From positions 1 through 16,146 of the forward strand of contig DATLYT010000012.1 of assembly GCA_035574455.1 (NCBI GenBank): 16,146 bases of DNA. The letters run 5' to 3'. This DNA is from DATLYT01 sp035574455 (GTDB lineage: Bacteria; Bacteroidota; Ignavibacteria; UBA10030). Shown in pieces: positions 1 through 6,621 of the stretch. Below the pieces are notes generated by a model that was not told the origin of the DNA, did not search any database, and saw nothing but the letters and a program-made list of their open reading frames with translations. Every line of letters starts with the position of its first letter. The first letter of the stretch is position 1. A program made the position numbers and the translations under genes.

Positions 1-809
1 CCCTTCTCGTGGCCGAACAGTTCCGACTCAAACAAATCAACTGGAATGGCGGCGCAGTTGATGGCAATAAACGGCTTGTCGGAGCGGCGACTGTGGTAAT
101 GCAACGCACGCGCGGCAAGCTCTTTTCCGGTTCCCGTTTCGCCGATGAGCAACACGGTGGCGTTCGACATCGCCACGATCATGAGCTGCTGAATCAACTC
201 CTTGGTGGCAGGACTTTCTCCAAGGATAGAGCGAATATCGAATTGCTGCTGGATTGATTTCTTAAGCCGCTGATGGTCCTCAAAGAGCGATTCATGCAGT
301 CGCGCGCGGTCAACAAATTGCGACGCCAGTGTAGCAATGAGCGAGGCGATACGGAGAGAATCTGTTGTAAACAGCTTGCCGCCGCGGGAGTTCACCATGT
401 TGATGACTCCGATTAATCGCCGATTGACTACGAGAGGGACCGCCAATGCCGGCCCAAGTGAAGCGATAGTACTGGAGGGATTTCGCAGGCCAAGCTCCTT
501 CACGATATCGTCTGTTATCAGCGGCTGTTGACGGCGCAGGAGGGCTTCCACGACAAGGAGGTTGACAGAGTGATCGATCTCACCGCGTGTAGTATCCGCT
601 TTCCGGATGATGGTTTGTGCTGATTCATCTTCGGTGGGATCGACCAGGAGCAACGCTACCCGATCGGCGCCACAGAGGTTAAGACAGGTGTCGGCAATGG
701 CGTTGAGTGTTTCGTCGACTTTGAGCGTGGAGCCTAAAGTCTGGGCAAGGCGGTTGAGTGCTTCGAGCTCGTGCAGTTGCTGTTCCAGATCGGTGCGATT
801 GTCTGCCAT
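1..809 (-). CDS. Sigma-54-dependent transcriptional activator with N-terminal GAF domain (3' part missing)
   Basis: This is a bacterial enhancer-binding protein that would use ATP hydrolysis to open sigma-54 RNA polymerase promoters. 269 complete codons are visible. Residues about 10-170 form a GAF sensor domain, starting with a helix containing LEALNRLAQTLGSTL. A linker helix follows, and the AAA+ domain begins near residue 190. The Walker A motif GETGTGKE is at about 223-230, followed by INCAAIP and ELFGHEKG. The sequence stops just before the expected GAFTGA sigma-54 contact loop. The rest of the AAA+ domain and the Fis-type DNA-binding domain lie beyond the left edge. The ATG at 809 is the first start after an in-frame TGA at 831-833; the Shine-Dalgarno is weak. 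The ligand of the GAF domain and the target promoters cannot be told. Family assignment is firm. Confidence 0.95.
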   Translation of the reverse strand, partial: MADNRTDLEQQLHELEALNRLAQTLGSTLKVDETLNAIADTCLNLCGADRVALLLVDPTEDESAQTIIRKADTTRGEIDHSVNLLVVEALLRRQQPLITDDIVKELGLRNPSSTIASLGPALAVPLVVNRRLIGVINMVNSRGGKLFTTDSLRIASLIATLASQFVDRARLHESLFEDHQRLKKSIQQQFDIRSILGESPATKELIQQLMIVAMSNATVLLIGETGTGKELAARALHYHSRRSDKPFIAINCAAIPVDLFESELFGHEK

Positions 810-837
810 GGTAAGTTCTTTTACTGCGGTTCAGTTT

Positions 838-945
838 AACCATTAAGCACGCCAAGAGCGCGAAGTCCTTTGCGTTTCTTTGCGCCCTTTGCGGTTGATA
901 ATTTTAACCGCCAAGCACGCCAAGAAGAGCGCAAGAAGCGCTAAG
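838..945. repeat. Composite inverted repeat of AACCGCCAAG type, three units
   Basis: Three related units stand between the regulator and the isoprenoid enzyme gene. Unit 1 (838-865) and unit 3 (906-945) run on the plus strand and share AAGCACGCCAAG. Unit 2 (867-896) is the same kind of sequence inverted, ending in CCCTTTGCGGTT. Units 2 and 3 form a hairpin with the perfect stem GCGGTT (891-896) / AACCGC (906-911), extended by CTT/AAG after one mismatch. Unit 3 runs into the stop codon of the 941-1891 gene. No T-run follows the stem on the minus strand, so a role as terminator is possible but not shown. It looks like a dispersed REP-like intergenic element. Confidence 0.75.
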
Positions 946-1891
946 TACGTAAGTTTTGCAGCAAGAACCTGACGCGCTGAATATGCAACTCTTTTTCAAG
1001 CTTCTCAACTGAGATGCGATAGTTGTGCAGGTAACGAAGTGCTCCCTGGTGCTCGCCCAACAGCGCACGGAGGTCTTTCTCAGCCTGCTCAAATTCCCGA
1101 TACATGACGTGAAAGAGCCGGGACGTTTCGGCGGGGTTGAGGAGTGTCTGCGAAATTTGGGCCGAAATGCCTTTCCGCCCACGCCATCTCCTTTTTTTGC
1201 TGAGTAAACAGGCAGCAACGTAATTGTACCTTTTCCGGTCGAGGTCTTGCTTCAGGTCTTTGAAATCGTCTACCACCTGACCGATGATAGCAAAACTTCT
1301 GGTAAGCCGGAAAATTCGTTGCCTGTGCTTTGCCTGTCCATGTACTGCCGCAGAAACGGCAAGCGGACCAATGCTGAAGATGCTGTTGACCTGAGGGAAG
1401 AGATTCAGCAACCGATGTGGTGAAACGCCCGGCTTCTTCTGCAGCGCATCGACCTCGACGATAGCTTGCGTGGTAGTGCGAAGAGCCGAGCGGTAGTGAC
1501 GCCAAAATGGAGATGACTTCTCGAAATGCTTGGCAAAGGTCCGCTCCGCTTCGATCAAGAACTGGTCGGAGACGTAGATGAGGCTCGGCGAATTGACATG
1601 GCCATCGAACAGGTCATCCTGAATGCGGATGGCTTTGAAGAGACAGTACTGCCCCCAGAGGATGTCGTTCAGCACCCGGCCAGGCATGCGTCGCCCACCG
1701 TGGACCTGGGCCAGCCATACAGGAAGGAGTTTCCAGTAGGGTTCGTGGAGAAAGGGCTTTCCCCTTTTCGCGTCCTTCCGTCCTTTCCAAGCTCTGCCAA
1801 TCGAAATCCGAAACCGGGAGGGCCAAAGAGAGAAAAAGCCTCGCTCTCTCGCTTTAAGAACCGCCAGTTGAGCCAAACCCGAGAAACTCAC
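941..1891 (-). CDS. Divergent class I isoprenoid synthase-fold enzyme (polyprenyl synthetase-like)
   Basis: The protein has 316 residues from the GTG at 1891. Two Asp-rich motifs of the class I isoprenoid fold are visible: IQDDLFD at about 90-96 and QVVDDFKDLKQD at about 205-216. Between them is NSIFSIGP (169-176). In trans-prenyltransferases and class I terpene synthases such motifs bind the Mg2+ ions that hold the substrate diphosphate. The protein is not close to standard farnesyl or geranylgeranyl diphosphate synthases, whose second motif is usually FQxxDDxxD. The N-terminal 70 residues are basic and fit no domain I recognise. The start is uncertain: GTG lies 3 nt after the in-frame TGA of the upstream gene, without a good Shine-Dalgarno. 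It sits about 3 kb downstream of hpnCDE on the same strand, so a role in prenyl or terpenoid metabolism is likely. Substrate and product (prenyltransferase, terpene cyclase or head-to-head synthase) are open. Confidence 0.7.
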   Translation of the reverse strand: MSFSGLAQLAVLKARERGFFSLWPSRFRISIGRAWKGRKDAKRGKPFLHEPYWKLLPVWLAQVHGGRRMPGRVLNDILWGQYCLFKAIRIQDDLFDGHVNSPSLIYVSDQFLIEAERTFAKHFEKSSPFWRHYRSALRTTTQAIVEVDALQKKPGVSPHRLLNLFPQVNSIFSIGPLAVSAAVHGQAKHRQRIFRLTRSFAIIGQVVDDFKDLKQDLDRKRYNYVAACLLSKKRRWRGRKGISAQISQTLLNPAETSRLFHVMYREFEQAEKDLRALLGEHQGALRYLHNYRISVEKLEKELHIQRVRFLLQNLRT

Positions 1892-1894
1892 AGA

Positions 1895-2308
1895 TCACGC
1901 AGGTCCCCACGGATCAACTGTATGCTCGCCCACTGTTCTTTGGTCATCGAATGTTTTTTTCATCCAACTTAGGAGTCTTCTGGCATTAACCCTGGCTGTA
2001 AATCTCGTCTGGTAGTCTTCTTCGTTTTGTCCCTCTTGGTCTGTTCGAGTGAGAATTTGCTGTAAGGTTTCTATCTGTTGATTATTTAACGGCGGTGTCA
2101 AACTCGCCAAGACCATCTTCAGTCTATCAAGCTTCGGTGAACCATCCGCTTCAAGGGGTATCGAGAGCAGTTTCTTTCTAAATTCCTTGTTACCAAAGAA
2201 CTGGTTTGTCAGATTCATCCAGGCGTGTGTCTCGTTGGAGCGCGCTGCTGGCTTCGATGGAGATTTTTTCACCCGCGTACTTGTTGTTTTCTTTTTACCA
2301 GCATTCAT
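1895..2308 (-). CDS. Small protein of unknown function with Lys-rich N-terminus
   Basis: I do not recognise this 137-residue protein. The first 25 residues are rich in Lys, Ser and Thr and probably disordered. The remainder looks mainly helical, with ELxxLxxxL-like spacing around KLDRLKMVLASL and NNQQIETLQQIL. There is no signal peptide and no membrane segment. The start is well supported: ATG at 2308 follows AAGGAGG with a 5-nt gap, the strongest ribosome binding site in the window. Its TGA is followed after 3 nt, in the same reading frame, by the GTG start proposed for the isoprenoid-fold enzyme. The two are therefore probably co-translated, or were once a single reading frame. Function cannot be inferred beyond that link. 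Confidence 0.7.
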   Translation of the reverse strand: MNAGKKKTTSTRVKKSPSKPAARSNETHAWMNLTNQFFGNKEFRKKLLSIPLEADGSPKLDRLKMVLASLTPPLNNQQIETLQQILTRTDQEGQNEEDYQTRFTARVNARRLLSWMKKTFDDQRTVGEHTVDPWGPA

Positions 2309-2313
2309 GTGAT

Positions 2314-2320
2314 CCTCCTT
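2314..2320 (-). promoter_or_regulatory. Strong Shine-Dalgarno AAGGAGG for the 137-residue protein
   Basis: The minus strand reads AAGGAGG, then ATCAC, then ATG (2308-2306). It decides the start of the small gene and stands out because most neighbours have weak or no Shine-Dalgarno sequences. Confidence 0.85.
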
Positions 2321-2444
2321 TCGAGTAAGGTGAATAAATACCTGCTATTACACAGACGCAGGCTGATGTCCTCCTGTGATTCAATTAATCCTTCGATTCA
2401 TGTAAGACGTGCATATTGTTTACCTTCAATGGCCACGATTGAGT

Positions 2445-4862
2445 TTACGGTTTCAAGAACCTGAACAGTCTTCCTTGAATTCCCTTTGCCGTCTCAGAAA
2501 GTGAGTCCTTCTTTAGAAAAAGTTGATAGTGCATAATTGCTCTCGTCGTATCCTGCTTGATTTCAAATATCTGGCCGAGCCAGCGGTGCGCATCGTACAG
2601 CGAAGAATCTTTTTCTAGAGCGTGTTCGAAATCTATCCTCGCCGAGTCAAACTCTCCCATTCCAAAGTACGCTTCACCGCGATACCTTCGCCGCGCTGCG
2701 TTGTCAGGAGAAATTGTTAGCGCTCTTCCAAAGTAGTGGACAGCCTTAGCGTAAAGACTCTCAGCGAGGCAAAGATAACCTAAAGTTCCATAAACTCTTG
2801 CGAGATCCCGCCGAAAGGAACCCGCCTGCTGAATCGCCAGACGTTCGAATTCGACAGCTTTTGTTGTATCGGATGCTCTCAGGTAAAGAACAGACAGCAA
2901 CGCGTAGCTGGTTGGAAAAACAGGCTTTACTGTAAGTGATTCCTCAAGAATTTCACGAGCTTCTTCTTTGGAGCCTTGATCGTACAAGCAGAGCGCATAG
3001 AGGTAATGCGCCGGTGAATATTCCCAGCGGGATTCGATGGCGGGACGTAGGACACTGGCGGCTTGTTGGTATTCATTTAATTCGTACAACACCCGTCCGA
3101 GATTGTACGCGAGAATATTATTGCCAGGTGAAAATTCCAGTGCCAGCTTCAAAAACCGTGCTTGTCCACGAACATCTCTTGAAAGGAATGAACTCGCCCA
3201 CCCAATCATTGCCTGTTCAAACGGACTCGCTTTTGATTCAAGGGGAATGAGTTCTTCATACTGTCGTCGGGCCTCCGCGCTCTCGTTGTGATTCACCAAC
3301 ACCGACACCAGCCACACCCGCGCGGAAATGAACACTGAATCCACCTCAATCGCCTGCCGCAGATAGGTCTCCGCACCCGGCTCGCCGCGGTAGATCAGCT
3401 CGCTCGCCTGCATAAATGCCCGCACCGCCGCGATGTTCTGCCGGCGCTGTTGTGTCCACGGCCTCAGGTCTTTGTCCTTCCCTACCTGCAACACCTGCAC
3501 ACGGAAGAAATCCAGCACATTGCCCGTTAGGTCGGACACGGCGCCGGGAAGCTCTGCCTCGCCGGAAAACTCCTTCTGGTCAGAGAAGCGCACTTCGCTC
3601 TTCTCCGGGTCAACAACGTTGAGCGAAAGTACATAGCGCTCACCCTTCCTCAAAATGTTACCATCAACAACAAACCCAATGTTCGACTTCTGCAGTGTGC
3701 CGTAGAAGCCGGACGAACGGTTAGCATTGAAGCCGCCGAGCGACCGCCGGATGAAATCGTTCAAGCTCACCGGATCGACAATGCCCAAGTTCTCCACGCC
3801 GGTCAGCTCACGCACGAACAATGCCTGCACAAGCTGGCTCCATTCCTGACTCTCACGAGCGTTGTCTGATATCTGGAATGGGAGAATCGCCACCCGCCAT
3901 CCGCCACGGCGGGCGCGCTCTTCCGATGTCGGTACCACCCACCGCTCCACCACATACCAGATACCGACTATCGAAAGCAAAAGAATGGCAAGCGCACCAA
4001 TCCGCTCCCGCCGCTTCGTAATAAGACTTCGTGCTGCCGTCGGCACCTCTTCCTCGCCGAGCAGCTTCAACACTTCGTCCATCGATGAGATGCGGCGGGC
4101 AGGGTCTTTCTCCAAACAGTGCCGACAGAGGGTGCGAAGCGATTCCGGCGCGTCCTTGCGGAGCGTGGAGAGGTCCGGCGGCTCTTCGTTGAGAATCGAA
4201 TACATGACGGCAGGCGTATGGTCGCCGCGGAACGGGCGCCGTTGTGTGAGCATTTCGTACAGCACAACACCGAATGCCCAGACGTCGACACGCTGGTCGA
4301 CGTGCGCTCCGGAGATCTGCTCGGGCGCCATGTAGGCGGGCGTGCCGCGGAGAATGTTGGAATCTGTTTGACCGACGCGTCCCGTCAACCGCGCGAGGCC
4401 AAAGTCGAGAATCTTGACCGACCCGTCGCTCTTCACACAGATGTTTGACGGCTTGATGTCACAGTGAACGACACCCTGTTTGTGCGCGGCAAGCAATCCC
4501 CGCGCAACCTGGACGGCAATCGAATGAACCTGTTCTTCCGGTAGAGGACCTTTCTTCAACAGCTCACTGAGCGGCTCGCCTTCGACATATTCCATCGCTA
4601 TGTAGAGCGCGCGCGTAGAGTCGTACTCGGCCTCATTGAGTTCAAAGATGGTCGCGATATTGGGATGAAGGAGATTTGCAGCGGCTTGGGCCTCGCGCTG
4701 GAACCGCTCGCGCTCAGCCTCCTCGGCAGCAATCGGGGCAGTAAGAAATTTGAGAGCAACGGGGCGTTGGAGTCTGGTGTCTTCAGCTCGGTAGACGATT
4801 CCCATTCCGCCTTCTCCGAGCTTCTCAAGGATGCGATAATGTGATAAGGTCAGTCCGATCAT
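2445..4862 (-). CDS. Transmembrane Ser/Thr protein kinase with FlgO/TolB-like domain and TPR tail
   Basis: This is a Hanks-type (PknB-like) kinase of 805 residues. The ATP loop GEGGMG is at 16-21, the catalytic Lys in VALK at 38, HCDIKPSN at 133-140, DFG at 153-155, GTPAYMAPE at 173-181 and DVWAFG at 193-198. One membrane span lies at about 288-310. It is followed by an extracytoplasmic domain starting WRVAILPF, like the FlgO/TolB-N domains of adenylate cyclase and CadC-type sensors. Several TPR repeats follow from about residue 450 to the end. The HRD motif has Cys for Arg (codon TGT), so it is a non-RD kinase that may not need activation-loop phosphorylation. I chose the ATG at 4862 rather than an upstream start at 4922, because MIGLTLSHYRIL is the family N-terminus and GGAGAAGAG lies right before it. 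It probably senses an envelope partner through the TPRs; its substrates are unknown. Confidence 0.95.
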   Translation of the reverse strand: MIGLTLSHYRILEKLGEGGMGIVYRAEDTRLQRPVALKFLTAPIAAEEAERERFQREAQAAANLLHPNIATIFELNEAEYDSTRALYIAMEYVEGEPLSELLKKGPLPEEQVHSIAVQVARGLLAAHKQGVVHCDIKPSNICVKSDGSVKILDFGLARLTGRVGQTDSNILRGTPAYMAPEQISGAHVDQRVDVWAFGVVLYEMLTQRRPFRGDHTPAVMYSILNEEPPDLSTLRKDAPESLRTLCRHCLEKDPARRISSMDEVLKLLGEEEVPTAARSLITKRRERIGALAILLLSIVGIWYVVERWVVPTSEERARRGGWRVAILPFQISDNARESQEWSQLVQALFVRELTGVENLGIVDPVSLNDFIRRSLGGFNANRSSGFYGTLQKSNIGFVVDGNILRKGERYVLSLNVVDPEKSEVRFSDQKEFSGEAELPGAVSDLTGNVLDFFRVQVLQVGKDKDLRPWTQQRRQNIAAVRAFMQASELIYRGEPGAETYLRQAIEVDSVFISARVWLVSVLVNHNESAEARRQYEELIPLESKASPFEQAMIGWASSFLSRDVRGQARFLKLALEFSPGNNILAYNLGRVLYELNEYQQAASVLRPAIESRWEYSPAHYLYALCLYDQGSKEEAREILEESLTVKPVFPTSYALLSVLYLRASDTTKAVEFERLAIQQAGSFRRDLARVYGTLGYLCLAESLYAKAVHYFGRALTISPDNAARRRYRGEAYFGMGEFDSARIDFEHALEKDSSLYDAHRWLGQIFEIKQDTTRAIMHYQLFLKKDSLSETAKGIQGRLFRFLKP

Positions 4863-4935
4863 CTCTTCTCCGCCCGCCAAAAAGCGGAGGGATCCTGAAA
4901 ATTCCAACTGCTCACAAACCACGTTCGCAGAGAAT

Positions 4936-5001
4936 TTTCGGACATACTACCTTCACCGAGTTTCTCCAGGATGTGGTAGTGAGAGATTGTTTACCGGTCA
5001 T
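4936..5001 (-). pseudogene. Frameshifted remnant of a Ser/Thr kinase 5' end
   Basis: Just upstream of the intact kinase, the minus strand encodes SHYHILEKLGEGSMS (from 4984 down). This matches SHYRILEKLGEGGMG of the kinase downstream almost residue for residue. An ATG at 5001-4999 opens with ATG ACC GGT AAA, like the common kinase opening MxGK, but is out of frame with the rest by one base. After the glycine loop the similarity ends. No kinase body follows before the intact gene. It is therefore the leftover of a second kinase gene, or of a partial duplication, that lost its body and frame. I see no sign that it is expressed as a functional protein. Confidence 0.8.
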
Positions 5002-5005
5002 GAAC

Positions 5006-5069
5006 GTCTGGCTCCCTTTGGACCGAGCCTCAGGGCGAAGTCCTCCTAAGCCCTCGGTGGATGGCAGAC
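5006..5069. repeat. Interrupted inverted repeat downstream of hpnE
   Basis: Nested arms can be paired: GTCTG (5006-5010) with CAGAC (5065-5069), CCGAG (5023-5027) with CTCGG (5053-5057), and GGGC (5033-5036) with GCCC (5050-5053). The last two pairings share one base, so the fold is approximate. It lies between the hpnE stop (5098) and the kinase remnant. Without a T-run it is not a canonical intrinsic terminator, but it could mark the transcript end or be a dispersed repeat. Confidence 0.45.
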
Positions 5070-5097
5070 TTCTAACGATGCTTTAACGGTGGTGAAT

Positions 5098-6483
5098 TTA
5101 CAGGTTGGCGAGATAAGACGCAACTGCTTCTGCCGCTCTTCTTCCGCTGACCACCGCCCCTTCGATGGTCGAGGGCAGGCCCGTGTCGGTCCAATCCCCC
5201 GCTAGAACAAGGTTCTCGAAGACAGTTCGGGATGATGGGCGAAGCGGCTCAACCTCGGGCTTTGGCGTGAAGGTTGCCCGTTTCTCTTTGATGACGAGGG
5301 AGTGAACAACATTTGCAGACCTCGCTTCGGGAAACACCCGCCTCAGGTCTTCCATCCCAGCCTCCACCAGTTTTTCTTTATCCATCTCCACATATTCCCC
5401 AGCGCCGCTGATCACCAACGAAAGGTACTGTCGGCTTTTCGCTACTGTCGTCGTGCTGTTACTCGCTGCCAATGGCTTCCTCAGCATTCTCGACCGATTA
5501 AACACCCACTGCACACGGGAGTCGAGCAGAGCGACAAACTCCTGCTCCATGATCTGCCGGTCGAGCCAGAGATGGATTGTGATGATGGGGGAAGACTCAA
5601 ACTTGGAAATATGGAGGAATGGAGTAGTGGAGGAATGGGGTATTGGAAGAAGAAGCGACAGGAGAGAATAATGGGGAACGGCACTGATGTACGAACGAGC
5701 GACGTAGATGTTGCCGTCGGAACAGCGAACGCCGCGAACACTGGAGCCGTCCACGAGGAGCTCTTCCACACCACAGCTTGTCTTCACCTCACCGCCATGC
5801 GCGCGAAGAAACCGAACCGCCGGGTCGACTAACAATTCGCTTAACCCCACGCGGGGAACAAGCAGAGCCGAGTCTTCCTGCGTCCCCATAAACGCCGACC
5901 GCAACACACGATAGAACAGCAGGGCTGAAACCGCCTTCGGGTCGTCGTTCAGCGATCCGATGGCAATGATATCCCAGAGATACTTCTTGCTGAGTTCGGA
6001 TTGACCCAATTGGGCCAGCCATTCATCGACCGATAACGCGGCGATCTCGCTTTCCCTCTCCTCCGAGTGGAACAATAAATCCATCCCCACCCGCAACAGC
6101 ATCAGCCGGTCTGTGAGTGATAACGACCTCAGCCTCAGCATTCCGACGAGGGCATGGAACGGCGCCGGCAGGGTTGGACACGAGAGCGAAGCAAAGCCAC
6201 GCGAGGGATGGAGAAAGTCGATTCGCAGATTGGGTTGCAGTGTGGCAAGATGGTCGGCGCCGATCAGCCGGAGATACCAGCGCGTTTCGTGGTAGCAACC
6301 CATCAGCAAGTGCTGGCCGTTGTCGACCACGTCGCCCGTCGTTTCATCGATAAACGAGTACGTGCGCCCGCCCAAAAACGGACGGTGTTCGAGGAGGAGA
6401 ACTCTGGCACCGCGCTGAGCCAAGTCGACCGCCGCACTCAAGCCAGCGACACCGCCGCCGATGATGATGACGTCATGTCTCAC
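5098..6483 (-). CDS. hpnE: Hydroxysqualene dehydroxylase HpnE (squalene-associated FAD-dependent desaturase)
   Basis: The flavoprotein catalyses the last step of the HpnCDE route, reductive removal of the hydroxyl from hydroxysqualene to give squalene. The N-terminal FAD-binding Rossmann motif is VIIIGGGVAGLSAA (residues 5-18), with Glu32 and LGGR at 37-40. DNGQHLLMGCYHET at about 54-67 is typical of the family. The C-terminal FAD site reads LVLAGDWTDTGLPSTIEGAV. Length is 461 residues. The GTG at 6483 puts the FAD motif where the family has it; a TTG at 6522 would add 13 residues, and neither start has a clear Shine-Dalgarno. It lies downstream of hpnD with a 138-nt gap. Residues about 279-293 (PIPHSSTTPFLHISK) are encoded by an ATGGAGTAATGG-like repeat and look like an insertion in a surface linker. 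The reading frame is intact. Confidence 0.95.
   Translation of the reverse strand: MRHDVIIIGGGVAGLSAAVDLAQRGARVLLLEHRPFLGGRTYSFIDETTGDVVDNGQHLLMGCYHETRWYLRLIGADHLATLQPNLRIDFLHPSRGFASLSCPTLPAPFHALVGMLRLRSLSLTDRLMLLRVGMDLLFHSEERESEIAALSVDEWLAQLGQSELSKKYLWDIIAIGSLNDDPKAVSALLFYRVLRSAFMGTQEDSALLVPRVGLSELLVDPAVRFLRAHGGEVKTSCGVEELLVDGSSVRGVRCSDGNIYVARSYISAVPHYSLLSLLLPIPHSSTTPFLHISKFESSPIITIHLWLDRQIMEQEFVALLDSRVQWVFNRSRMLRKPLAASNSTTTVAKSRQYLSLVISGAGEYVEMDKEKLVEAGMEDLRRVFPEARSANVVHSLVIKEKRATFTPKPEVEPLRPSSRTVFENLVLAGDWTDTGLPSTIEGAVVSGRRAAEAVASYLANL
5604..5648. repeat. ATGGAGTAATGG-like repeat inside hpnE
   Basis: The plus strand carries GGAG/GGAA words in a near-tandem series (ATGGAGGAATGGAGTAGTGG and onward to GTATTGGAA). 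This is unlike the surrounding coding sequence. In the hpnE frame it reads as the Pro/Ser/His-rich stretch PIPHSSTTPFLH. A related stretch in the opposite orientation is at 6569-6598. Confidence 0.6.
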
Positions 6484-6568
6484 GTTAGACCAACGTTCTG
6501 GATTGAGGGATAACTGGAACAATGAACCGACGGAATTCCCAGAGACAAGTAGACAATGTTAACGGCTT

Positions 6569-6598
6569 TTATTCCATTCATCCAACACTCCATCCTTG
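6569..6598. repeat. Second ATGGAGTAATGG-like repeat, between hpnD and hpnE
   Basis: The plus strand reads ATTCCATTCATCCAACACTC, then CATCC. Its reverse complement is a series of ATGGAGTGTTGGA and AATGGAA words, the same type as the stretch inside hpnE. It fills part of the 138-nt gap between hpnD and hpnE. Confidence 0.55.
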
Positions 6599-6621
6599 CA
6601 ACGTGGGGGCTGCGCGGGGAA

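Noticed and set aside
838..945. CRISPR array
   Set aside because: Units are in alternating orientation, unequal in length and without unique spacers of constant size.
2351..2378. CACAG/CTGTG hairpin covering a second AGGAGG (2370-2375) upstream of the small gene, suggesting a leader peptide or translation switch
   Set aside because: No ATG or GTG stands at a usable distance after this AGGAGG; the nearest GTG is followed at once by TAA. The stem is only 5 bp plus a bulged 3 bp.
2415..2447. TCAAT/ATTGA hairpin right after the kinase stop as a terminator
   Set aside because: The stem is 5 bp, AT-rich, and no T-run follows on the minus strand.
3888..3914. GC-rich palindromic stretch CCGCCACGGCGG in the kinase gene as an inserted repeat
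   Set aside because: It encodes the start of the conserved domain (RRGGWRVAIL) without disturbing it, and could be ordinary GC-rich coding sequence.
5302..5832. Plus-strand open frame of 176 codons opposite hpnE
   Set aside because: Antisense shadow of hpnE; composition follows the complementary codons and no domain is visible.
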